Assembly (NCBI GenBank): GCA_030535235.1
Contig: JAUNCL010000009.1
Span: forward strand, 1 to 64,000
From: Bacillota bacterium
GTDB lineage: Bacteria; Bacillota; Clostridia; Oscillospirales; Oscillospiraceae
Length of the DNA: 64,000 nt
Direction of reading: 5' to 3'
Shown: in pieces, positions 50,975-58,418 of the stretch
Layout: each line of letters begins with the position of its first letter
How positions within the stretch are numbered: the stretch's first letter is position 1
Program-made: the position numbers and the translations under genes
Notes under the pieces: generated by a model
What the model was told of the DNA's origin: nothing
What the model saw: only the letters and a program-made list of their open reading frames with translations
Database searches by the model: none

Positions 50975-51661
50975 TCAGCTGCGGCCGGGGTCCAGCCCCA
51001 TCACGTCGATGCTGTGGTGCATGTGGATGGCCATGGCGTGCTCTGCTCCGGAGGCGTCCCGCTTCTGGAAAAAGTCCATGAGGAGGGCGTGGTCCCGGCG
51101 GGTGTCCTCGGCCAGCTGGTCCTTGTGCTCTCCGGAGATCACCGCCGCCTCCACTGCCTGGTTGATCATGGGCAGCAGGCGCATCATGAACTCGTTGTGG
51201 GTGGCCCGGACGATGGCGGCGTGGAACTCCCGGTCCGCCCGGGTCCGGTCCCGGTTTTCCCGGATGCACCGGTCCACCTGCTCACCGCAGGCCAGAATCT
51301 CCGCCATCTCCTCCTCAGAGGCCCGCAGGCAGGCCAGCCGGGCGGCAGAGGGCTCAAAAATCCGCCGCAGCTCGAAGAGGTCCCGGAGCTGGCCCTTCAC
51401 CTGATCCAGATCGGAGAAGCCGAAGTCGTTGATGTGCTCCACCTGGGGGGAGACAAAGGTTCCCCGTCCCCGGCGGACTTCCAGAATGTTCCGGGAGGCC
51501 AGGGCGTGGAGGGCCTCCCGCAAGGTGGTGCGGCTGACCCCCAGCTCCCGGGCCAGGTCCACCTCGTTGGGGAGCTTTTCCCCGGGGGTCAGGCGGCGCT
51601 CCACCACAATCATATTGTACAGACGGTCGGCGGTCTGTTGAGACAAATTCTTCTTTTCCAT
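50975..51661 (-). CDS. FadR/GntR-family regulator, likely controlling ilvD-ilvE
   Basis: 228 residues from ATG 51661 (AGGAGGA upstream); an in-frame ATG at 51757 would run through the promoter region and is rejected. N-terminal GntR winged helix (TADRLYNMIVVERRLTPGEK, ELGVSRTTLREALHALASR, GRGTFVSPQ). C-terminal helical FCD domain with metal-binding candidates (REFHAAIVRATHN, HALLMDFFQKRD, HMHHSID). It diverges from ilvD. Two TNGTNNNACNA operators lie at the ilvD promoter, so it probably represses that operon. The effector is unknown. Confidence 0.88.
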   Translation of the reverse strand: MEKKNLSQQTADRLYNMIVVERRLTPGEKLPNEVDLARELGVSRTTLREALHALASRNILEVRRGRGTFVSPQVEHINDFGFSDLDQVKGQLRDLFELRRIFEPSAARLACLRASEEEMAEILACGEQVDRCIRENRDRTRADREFHAAIVRATHNEFMMRLLPMINQAVEAAVISGEHKDQLAEDTRRDHALLMDFFQKRDASGAEHAMAIHMHHSIDVMGLDPGRS

Positions 51662-51701
51662 GGGTTCCTCCTGAATTCCGCCCCCATGGGACAGAATCTT
51701 C

Positions 51702-51730
51702 TTGACATTGCTATCCCTATCATATAATAT
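51702..51730 (+). promoter_or_regulatory. Promoter of ilvD-ilvE
   Basis: TTGACA, 17 bases, TAATAT (alternatively TATAAT with a 15-base spacer). Transcription would start near 51736, inside the first operator. Confidence 0.7.
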
Positions 51731-51731
51731 A

Positions 51732-51761
51732 TAGTCAGACAATTCAAGTGTAGTCATACAA
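51732..51761. promoter_or_regulatory. Two FadR/GntR-type operators
   Basis: TAGTCAGACAA (51732-51742) and TAGTCATACAA (51751-51761) both fit the FadR-subfamily consensus TNGTNNNACNA, 19 bp apart. They cover the predicted transcription start of ilvD, between ilvD and the divergent GntR gene. Confidence 0.7.
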
Positions 51762-51792
51762 CTTGCAGATAAATTTCGAGGAGGACACTACT

Positions 51793-53457
51793 ATGCGTTC
51801 CGATATTGTAAAGAAAGGCATCCCCGCCGCCCCCAACCGCTCCCTGCTCTATGCCCTGGGCTATACCAAGGAGGAGCTGGAAAAGCCCCTGATCGGCGTG
51901 GTCTGCTCCTATAATGAGATCGTCCCCGGCCACATGAACCTGGACAAGATCGCTGAGGCCGTCAAGGCCGGCGTCCGGGCCGCCGGCGGCACCCCCGTGG
52001 AGTTCCCCGCCATCGCCGTCTGCGACGGCATCGCCATGGGCCACACCGGCATGAAGTACTCCCTGGTCACCCGGGACATCATCGCCGACTCCACCGAGGC
52101 CATGGCCATGGCTCACCAGTTCGACGGTCTGGTGATGATCCCCAACTGCGACAAGAACGTCCCCGGCCTGCTGATGGCCGCCGCCCGGGTCAACGTCCCC
52201 ACCATCTTCGTCTCCGGCGGACCCATGCTGGCCGGCACCCTCAACGACGGCCGCCGCACCTGCCTCTCCCACATGTTCGAGGCCGTGGGCGCCTACTACG
52301 CGGGCAAGCTGGACGAGGAAGGGGTGGAGGAGTATGAGAACAACGCCTGCCCCACCTGCGGCTCCTGCTCCGGCATGTACACGGCCAACTCCATGAACTG
52401 CCTCACCGAGGCCATCGGCATGGCCCTCCGGGGCAACGGCACCATTCCCGCCGTGCACTCCGCCCGCCTGCGTCTGGCCAAGCACGCCGGCATGAAGATC
52501 ATGGAGCTGGTGGAGAAGGACATCCGCCCCCGGGACATCATGACCGAGGCCGCCTTCCACAACGCCGAGACCATCGACATGGCTCTGGGCTGCTCCACCA
52601 ACACCATGCTCCACCTGCCCGCCATCGCCCACGAGTGCGGCATTCAGCTCTCCTTCGACATGTCCAACGAGATCTCCGACAAGACTCCCAACCTGTGCCA
52701 TCTGGCCCCCGCCGGCAACACCTACATGGAGGACCTGGAGCGGGCCGGAGGCGTCTACGCCGTCATGAAGGAGCTGACCAAGAAGAACCTGCTGGACACC
52801 TCCCTCATCACCTGCACCGGCAAGACCATCGCCGAGAACCTGGAGGGCGTGGTGAACCGGAACCATGAGATCATCCGTCCCATCGAGGACCCCTACACCC
52901 AGACCGGCGGCATCGCCGTGCTGAAGGGCAACCTGGCCCCCGACGGCTGCGTGGTCAAGCAGTCCGCCGTGGCCCCCGAGATGATGGTCCACGAAGGCCC
53001 CGCCCGGGTCTTTGACAGCGAGGAGGACTGCATCAACGCCATCTACGCCGGCAAGATCGTAGCCGGTGACGTGGTGGTCATCCGCTACGAAGGCCCCAAG
53101 GGCGGCCCCGGCATGCGGGAGATGCTCAACCCCACCTCCGCCATCGCCGGTATGGGCCTGGACAAGGAAGTGGCCCTCATCACCGACGGCCGCTTCTCTG
53201 GCGCCACCCGGGGCGCCTCCATCGGCCACGTGTCTCCTGAGGCAGCCAGCGGCGGCAACATCGGCCTGGTTCAGGAGGGCGACATCATCGCCATCGACAT
53301 CCCCAACCACACCATCTCCATGAAGGTCAGCGACGAGGAGCTGGCCGCCCGCCGGGCCGCCTGGGTCTGCCCCGAACCCAAGGTCAAGACTGGGTATCTG
53401 GCAAGATATGCCAAGATGGTTTCTTCCGCAGATAAGGGTGCCATTCTGGAAGTGTAA
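51793..53457 (+). CDS. ilvD: Dihydroxy-acid dehydratase
   Basis: 554 residues from ATG 51793 (GAGGAGGACA upstream; an in-frame ATG 30 bases earlier overlaps an operator). Dehydrates 2,3-dihydroxy-isovalerate and 2,3-dihydroxy-3-methylvalerate to the 2-keto acids of valine and isoleucine synthesis. Iron-sulfur ligands and family motifs: [44 protein letters not shown], and [20 protein letters not shown] at the C-terminus. The aminotransferase gene follows 61 bases later. Related sugar-acid dehydratases are less likely given that neighbour. Confidence 0.95.
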   Translation: MRSDIVKKGIPAAPNRSLLYALGYTKEELEKPLIGVVCSYNEIVPGHMNLDKIAEAVKAGVRAAGGTPVEFPAIAVCDGIAMGHTGMKYSLVTRDIIADSTEAMAMAHQFDGLVMIPNCDKNVPGLLMAAARVNVPTIFVSGGPMLAGTLNDGRRTCLSHMFEAVGAYYAGKLDEEGVEEYENNACPTCGSCSGMYTANSMNCLTEAIGMALRGNGTIPAVHSARLRLAKHAGMKIMELVEKDIRPRDIMTEAAFHNAETIDMALGCSTNTMLHLPAIAHECGIQLSFDMSNEISDKTPNLCHLAPAGNTYMEDLERAGGVYAVMKELTKKNLLDTSLITCTGKTIAENLEGVVNRNHEIIRPIEDPYTQTGGIAVLKGNLAPDGCVVKQSAVAPEMMVHEGPARVFDSEEDCINAIYAGKIVAGDVVVIRYEGPKGGPGMREMLNPTSAIAGMGLDKEVALITDGRFSGATRGASIGHVSPEAASGGNIGLVQEGDIIAIDIPNHTISMKVSDEELAARRAAWVCPEPKVKTGYLARYAKMVSSADKGAILEV

Positions 53458-53518
53458 GGGCGCTGCGGGCTGTCCCTGTTTTTCATGAAAAATTCCATAC
53501 CGAAAGGAAGTATTTCAA

Positions 53519-54583
53519 ATGTTAGATATCAAGATCGAAAGAACGACGAACCCCAAGGAAAAACCCACCGGCAAGCTGGGCTTCGGTAAGGTTTTCACCG
53601 ACCATATGTTCATCATGAACTACACCGCCGGCAAGGGCTGGCACGATCCCCGCATTGTCCCCTACCAGGACCTGACCCTGTCTCCCGCCGCCATGGTCTT
53701 CCACTACGGCCAGGAGATGTTTGAGGGCCTGAAGGCCTACAAGGGCATCCACGGCGAGACCCTTCTCTTCCGCCCCGATATGAACGGCAAGCGCACCAAT
53801 GACACCAACGACCGTCTGTGCATCCCCCAGATCCCCGTGGAGGACTTCGTCCAGGCCGTCAAGGCTGTGGTCAAGGTGGATGAGGACTGGATCCCCACCG
53901 AGCCCGGCACCTCCCTGTACATCCGTCCCTTTATCATCGCCACCGAGCCCTTCCTGGGGGTGGACGTGTCCGACACCTTCCTGTTCATGATCATCCTGTC
54001 CCCCTCCGGGGCTTACTATGAGTCCGGTCTGGAGCCCGTGGGCATCTGGATCGAGGACGACTATGTCCGCGCCGTCAAGGGCGGCATGGGCTACGCCAAG
54101 ACCGGCGGCAACTACGCAGCCTCCCTGGCCGCCCAGGTGAAGGCCCACGACGACGGCTACTCCCAGGTGCTGTGGCTGGACGGCGTGGAGCGCAAGTACA
54201 TCGAGGAAGTGGGCGCCATGAACATCTTCTTCAAGATCGACGGCAAGATCGTCACCCCCATGCTCAACGGCTCCATCCTGCCCGGCATCACCCGGAACTC
54301 CGTCCTGCAGCTCTGCCGGGACTGGGGCATGGAGGTGGAGGAGCGCCGCATCTCCGTGGACGAGCTCATCCAGGCCCAGAAGGACGGCAAGCTGGAGGAG
54401 TGCTTCGGCACCGGCACCGCCGCCGTCATCTCCCCTGTGGGCAAGCTGCGCTACAAGGACGACGTGATGGTCATCGGCGGCGGCAAGATCGGCCCCGTCA
54501 GCCAGAAGATCTACGACACCGTCACCGGCATCCAGCTGGGTAAGCTGGAGGATAAGTTCGGCTGGCGCGTTGTTGTCGAATAA
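53519..54583 (+). CDS. ilvE: Branched-chain amino acid aminotransferase
   Basis: 354 residues, type II BCAT length. PLP enzyme that makes valine, leucine and isoleucine from keto acids with glutamate. Motifs: FHYGQEMFEGLKAY, RPDMNGKRTNDTNDRLCIP, RPFIIATEPFLGV, the region around GGNYAASLAAQVKAHDDGYS, QVLWLDGVERKYIEEVGAMN (catalytic Lys in the KTGGNYA part) and FGTGTAAVISPVG. Ribosome site GAAAGGAAG. Last gene of the ilvD operon; a terminator follows. Confidence 0.95.
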   Translation: MLDIKIERTTNPKEKPTGKLGFGKVFTDHMFIMNYTAGKGWHDPRIVPYQDLTLSPAAMVFHYGQEMFEGLKAYKGIHGETLLFRPDMNGKRTNDTNDRLCIPQIPVEDFVQAVKAVVKVDEDWIPTEPGTSLYIRPFIIATEPFLGVDVSDTFLFMIILSPSGAYYESGLEPVGIWIEDDYVRAVKGGMGYAKTGGNYAASLAAQVKAHDDGYSQVLWLDGVERKYIEEVGAMNIFFKIDGKIVTPMLNGSILPGITRNSVLQLCRDWGMEVEERRISVDELIQAQKDGKLEECFGTGTAAVISPVGKLRYKDDVMVIGGGKIGPVSQKIYDTVTGIQLGKLEDKFGWRVVVE

Positions 54584-54596
54584 TCACAACCCCCAA

Positions 54597-54628
54597 AAGC
54601 CCCCCTTTGACAAGGGGGGCTTCTGTTT
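54597..54628 (+). terminator. Terminator of ilvD-ilvE
   Basis: AAGCCCCCCTT-tgac-AAGGGGGGCTT followed by CTGTTT. Confidence 0.85.
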
Positions 54629-54649
54629 AAATCAGGAGGATATTTTGCT

Positions 54650-55960
54650 ATGGACCAACTTGCATCCCGTCTGCTGCTCTACGGCGATTTGGGCCGGGAC
54701 AGCATTTTGATGAAACTGGCCGACATCTTTCAGGACTGGAAGAGCGGCGCCTGCCCCCGTCAGGCCCTGATTCGGGGGATCTATGACCAGGTCAAAGCCC
54801 TGCTGGACCTGGCCACCGACTACGGGTTTGATGAAAACCTGTGGCAGAACTACCTGACCTTCCTGCTCATGACCAACGAGAACTCCTTCAGCCTCATCAC
54901 CGAGCGGGTGGGGGAGCTGGACGGCTCCGTGAACCACTTTGCTAGGAACGACTTTCAGGTTTTCCGGGCGTTATTCCACTATGATTTCTCTCCCATCGAG
55001 CGGGACCTGGGCATCGACTGCTTCTCCACCCTCTGCCACTACAAGTCCATTTACAAGCACGAGCGGCGGTACAACAAGAACGTCAGTGAGAAGGTTCGGG
55101 ACCTGAGCCGCCGTCTGGCCGCCGCCCGGGACGAGGAGGAATTCTTCACCCTGGTCACCGGCCACTACCGCCAGTACGGCGTGGGCCTCATCGGCCTGAA
55201 CAAGGCCTTCCGCATCAAGTCCGGCCCCGACGGGGTGAGCCTCATCCCCATCTACAACACGGACAAGGTCATGCTCTCCGACCTCATCGGCTATGAGGAC
55301 CAGAAGGCCCAGCTCCGGGGGAACACCGAGGCCTTCCTGGCCGGCCGCAGCGCCAACAACGCCCTGCTCTACGGCGATGCCGGCACCGGCAAGTCCTCCA
55401 GTGTCAAGGCCCTCATCAACGAGTACTACGACCAGGGCCTGCGGATGATCGAGATCTACAAGCACCAGTTCCAGGACCTCTCCGCCGTCATCGCCATGGT
55501 GAAGAACCGCAACTACCGGTTCATCATCTTCATCGACGACCTCTCCTTCGAGGAGAACGAGGTGGAGTACAAGTTTCTCAAGGCCGTCATCGAGGGCGGC
55601 GTGGAGACCAAGCCCGACAACGTCCTCCTCTACGCTACCTCCAACCGCCGGAACCTGATCCGGGAGACCTGGAAGGACCGGGGGGATATGGAGCACGAGA
55701 ACGACGTCCACCGGTCGGACACCCTGGAGGAGAAGCTCTCCCTGTCCGCCCGGTTCGGCACCCGCATCCACTACTCCATCCCCAACCACAACCAGTTCAG
55801 GGATATGGTGCTCTCCCTGGCCCACCGGGCGGGGGTGGAGGCCACCGACCAGGAGATTTTGGCCGAGGCCAACAAGTGGGAGCTGCGCCACGGGGGCATC
55901 TCCGGCCGCACCGCCCAGCAGTTCATCAACTACATGTCCGGCACCCACACCGCCACATAA
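54650..55960 (+). CDS. DUF815-family AAA-type ATPase
   Basis: 436 residues with AGGAGGATA upstream. The N-terminal 190 residues are helical and family-specific. The ATPase core carries Walker A GDAGTGKSS (from about residue 241), Walker B FIIFIDDLSF (near 292) and sensor-like LYATSNRRNLI. C-terminal helical lid (FGTRIHYSIPNHNQF, HGGISGRTAQQFINYM). Cytosolic. The cellular role of DUF815 ATPases is not established. A terminator follows, so it is monocistronic. Confidence 0.88.
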   Translation: MDQLASRLLLYGDLGRDSILMKLADIFQDWKSGACPRQALIRGIYDQVKALLDLATDYGFDENLWQNYLTFLLMTNENSFSLITERVGELDGSVNHFARNDFQVFRALFHYDFSPIERDLGIDCFSTLCHYKSIYKHERRYNKNVSEKVRDLSRRLAAARDEEEFFTLVTGHYRQYGVGLIGLNKAFRIKSGPDGVSLIPIYNTDKVMLSDLIGYEDQKAQLRGNTEAFLAGRSANNALLYGDAGTGKSSSVKALINEYYDQGLRMIEIYKHQFQDLSAVIAMVKNRNYRFIIFIDDLSFEENEVEYKFLKAVIEGGVETKPDNVLLYATSNRRNLIRETWKDRGDMEHENDVHRSDTLEEKLSLSARFGTRIHYSIPNHNQFRDMVLSLAHRAGVEATDQEILAEANKWELRHGGISGRTAQQFINYMSGTHTAT

Positions 55961-55973
55961 CACCACCCTCACA

Positions 55974-56004
55974 GGACGGGAGTCTTACAGGCTCCCGTCC
56001 TTTT
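55974..56004 (+). terminator. Terminator of the DUF815 gene
   Basis: GGACGGGAG with CTCCCGTCC, then TTTT; its end touches the -35 box of the next promoter. Confidence 0.8.
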
Positions 56005-56031
56005 GCAATTCTCAGAGTCCCGTGGTATACT
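56003..56031 (+). promoter_or_regulatory. Promoter of the response regulator operon
   Basis: TTGCAA, 17 bases, TATACT, 31 bases before the start codon. Confidence 0.7.
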
Positions 56032-56062
56032 GTCCCCATCAAACCACGGAAGGAGGCTGGAC

Positions 56063-56734
56063 ATGGAACGGCTGCTGCTTTTGGAAGACGACCCGGCCCT
56101 GGGGGAGGGCGTCCGCCTGGCCCTGCAAGGGGAGACCCGGCCTGTGACCCTCTGCCGCACCCTGGCCGAGGGACGGGAGGCCCTGTCCGACGGGGCCTTT
56201 GACCTGCTGATCCTGGATGTGAACCTCCCCGACGGCAGCGGGCTGGATCTGCTGCGTCAGGTCCGGGGACAGGTCCCGGTGATCCTTCTGACCGCCAACG
56301 ACCTGGAGACCGACATTGTCACCGGGCTGGAGTCCGGAGCCGACGACTACATCACAAAGCCCTTCTCCCTGGCTGTCCTCCGGGCCAGGGTCAACGCCCA
56401 GCTCCGCCGGGGCAAGGCAGCCCGGCCCGGGGTGGTGGAGATAGAGAACTTTGCCTTCGACTTTGACCGGATGGAGTACCGAAAAGACGGTCGGCCGGTG
56501 GACCTGAGCAAGACCGAGCAAAAGCTCCTGCGGGCCCTGGTGGAGAACCGGGGGATCACTCTGGCCCGGGCCGACCTGGTGGACCGGGTGTGGACCGATG
56601 GGGCGGAGTTCGTGGAGGAAAACGCCCTGTCCGTTACCGTGAAGCGCCTGCGGAACAAACTGGAGGACGACCCCTCCCGACCCAGGTACCTGAAAACGGT
56701 CTACGGCATCGGCTACACCTGGGCGGTGACCTGA
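56063..56734 (+). CDS. OmpR-family response regulator
   Basis: 223 residues from ATG 56063 (GGAAGGAGG upstream; an in-frame start at 56003 lies in the promoter). Receiver with E8/D9/D10, phospho-acceptor D52 in LLILDVNLPDGSG, and K in YITKPFSLAVL. The winged helix at about 130-223 has RNKLEDDPSRPRYLKTVYGI. It pairs with the histidine kinase one base downstream and probably controls the ABC transporter that follows, as in BceR-like antimicrobial-peptide modules. Confidence 0.9.
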   Translation: MERLLLLEDDPALGEGVRLALQGETRPVTLCRTLAEGREALSDGAFDLLILDVNLPDGSGLDLLRQVRGQVPVILLTANDLETDIVTGLESGADDYITKPFSLAVLRARVNAQLRRGKAARPGVVEIENFAFDFDRMEYRKDGRPVDLSKTEQKLLRALVENRGITLARADLVDRVWTDGAEFVEENALSVTVKRLRNKLEDDPSRPRYLKTVYGIGYTWAVT

Positions 56735-56735
56735 C

Positions 56736-57638
56736 ATGACCATTCTGCTGATTTGCGCTCTGGGTTTGGGGTTGGCCGGGGTGGGCTATGGCCTGGGCAG
56801 CCGCCGCCGGGAAAAGAAAACCTTGCAGACCCTGGACCGGATGCTGGACACCGCCATCCGGGGGGAGTTTTCCGAGGAGGACTTTGACGAGAGCCTCCTG
56901 TCCGCCGTGGAGACCCGGCTGGCCCACTACCTGTCGGCCTCCACGGTCTCCGCCCGGAATCTCCGGGAGGAAAAGGACAAAATAAAAACCCTCATTGGGG
57001 ACATCTCCCACCAGACCAAGACCCCCATCGCCAATCTGCTGCTCTACGCCCAGCTTTTAGGGGAGCAGGACCTGTCCCCGGAGAGCAAGGCCATGGTCCG
57101 GGCGCTGGAGGGACAGGGGGAAAAGCTGCAGCTTCTCATCGAGGCCCTGGTGAAGACCTCCCGGCTGGAGACCGGCGTGCTGGCCCTCCACCCGGCGGAG
57201 TACCCCCTTTGGCCCCTGCTGGAGGGTGCGGCGGCGCAGGTCCGGCCCAAGGCGGAGGGGAAGGGGATTCGCCTCCGGCTGGAACCCACCGGGGAGACCG
57301 CCCGGTTCGACCCCAAGTGGACGGGGGAGGCGGTGTACAACCTTTTGGACAACGCCGTGAAGTACACCCCCGCCGGGGGCCGGGTCACGGTGGAGGTCAC
57401 CCCCTATGAACTCTTCTGCCGCATCGACGTGACCGACACTGGCATAGGGGTCCCCGAGGAGGAACAGCCCAAGCTGTTTGGCCGCTTCTACCGGGGACAG
57501 GCGGCGGCAGAAGTGGAGGGCGTGGGCATCGGCCTGTACCTGGTCCGGCAGATCGCCGCCGGTCAGGGGGGCTATGTGAAGGTGGCCAGCGCCCCCGGAG
57601 GGGGGAGCACCTTTTCCCTCTTCCTGCCCCGAAGCTGA
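56736..57638 (+). CDS. Sensor histidine kinase with a single N-terminal membrane helix
   Basis: 300 residues, starting one base after the regulator's stop. A single short helix at about 2-20 and no extracellular domain, so it probably senses through a partner protein. HisKA with H92 in GDISHQTKTPIANLLLYAQLL; HATPase with NLLDNAVKYTPAGG, DTGIGVPEEE and GVGIGLYLVRQIA. An intramembrane-type kinase next to an ABC transporter often takes its signal from that transporter; that is known for Bce systems and is inferred here. Confidence 0.9.
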   Translation: MTILLICALGLGLAGVGYGLGSRRREKKTLQTLDRMLDTAIRGEFSEEDFDESLLSAVETRLAHYLSASTVSARNLREEKDKIKTLIGDISHQTKTPIANLLLYAQLLGEQDLSPESKAMVRALEGQGEKLQLLIEALVKTSRLETGVLALHPAEYPLWPLLEGAAAQVRPKAEGKGIRLRLEPTGETARFDPKWTGEAVYNLLDNAVKYTPAGGRVTVEVTPYELFCRIDVTDTGIGVPEEEQPKLFGRFYRGQAAAEVEGVGIGLYLVRQIAAGQGGYVKVASAPGGGSTFSLFLPRS

Positions 57639-57664
57639 AATCTGTCCAAACTGTCAGATTTCAG
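57637..57664. promoter_or_regulatory. Inverted repeat after the kinase gene
   Basis: TGAAATCTG-tccaaactgt-CAGATTTCA. It includes the stop codon of the kinase gene. Candidate regulator site for the ABC genes or a weak terminator. Confidence 0.4.
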
Positions 57665-57690
57665 AAAGAATGTGGAAAGATTCCTGTGAT

Positions 57691-57728
57691 AAAGTCTGTA
57701 TTGTTGAAAGGCAATACAGACTTTTTTA
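57691..57728 (+). terminator. Terminator or attenuator between kinase and ABC genes
   Basis: Perfect 13-bp stem (AAAGTCTGTATTG with CAATACAGACTTT) followed by TTTAAG; it separates the two-component genes from the transporter genes. Confidence 0.75.
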
Positions 57729-57742
57729 AGGAGGCTGATCCG

Positions 57743-58414
57743 ATGACCATATTGGAAACGAAAGAGTTGCGTAAGGTGTACGGCTCCGGGGACACGGAGG
57801 TCCGGGCCTTGGACGGGGTGAACCTGACCGTGGAGAAGGGGGAATTCCTGGCGGTGGTGGGGACCTCCGGCTCGGGCAAGTCCACCCTCCTCCACATGCT
57901 GGGGGGCCTGGACCGGCCCACATCCGGCTCCGTCACCGTGGACGGCAAAGACATCTTCTCCCTGAAGGACGAGGCTCTCACCATCTTCCGCCGGCGGAAG
58001 ATCGGCTTTGTCTTTCAGAACTACAACCTGGTGCCCGTCCTCAACGTCTACGAGAACATCGTCCTGCCCATCCAGCTGGACGGAAACCAGCCAGACCGGG
58101 ACTATGTGAACCGGATCATCGAGACCTTGGGCCTGGAGCGGAAGCTCCAAAGCCTGCCCAACAACCTCTCGGGGGGTCAGCAGCAGCGGGTGGCCATCGC
58201 CCGGGCCCTGGCGGCCAAGCCCGCCATCCTCCTGGCCGACGAGCCCACGGGGAACCTGGACAGCAAGACCAGTCAGGATGTGATGGGCCTGCTGAAGGTC
58301 ACCGGCCAGCGCTTCGCCCAGACCATCGTGATGATCACCCACAACGAGGAGATCGCCCAGATGGCCGACCGGGTGGTCCGCATCGAGGACGGGCGCATCG
58401 TGAACCGGGGGTGA
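57743..58414 (+). CDS. ABC transporter ATP-binding protein (MacB/BceA type)
   Basis: 223 residues from ATG 57743 (AAGGAGG upstream). Walker A GTSGSGKST (about 40-48), Q-loop in FVFQNYNLVPVLNVYEN, signature LSGGQQQRVAIARAL, Walker B ILLADEPTGNLD and H-loop MITHNEE. It powers an FtsX-type permease, whose gene follows four bases later. Substrate unknown; this class usually handles peptides or lipids at the envelope. Confidence 0.92.
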   Translation: MTILETKELRKVYGSGDTEVRALDGVNLTVEKGEFLAVVGTSGSGKSTLLHMLGGLDRPTSGSVTVDGKDIFSLKDEALTIFRRRKIGFVFQNYNLVPVLNVYENIVLPIQLDGNQPDRDYVNRIIETLGLERKLQSLPNNLSGGQQQRVAIARALAAKPAILLADEPTGNLDSKTSQDVMGLLKVTGQRFAQTIVMITHNEEIAQMADRVVRIEDGRIVNRG

Positions 58415-58418
58415 GACC

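Noticed and set aside
51670-51792. T-box riboswitch before ilvD
   Set aside because: The region is too short, the specifier hairpin and the GGTGGNACCRCG-like antiterminator are absent, and the space is filled by a promoter and two operators.
51754-53310. 518-codon minus-strand frame opposite ilvD
   Set aside because: Shadow frame; ilvD has all catalytic motifs on the plus strand.
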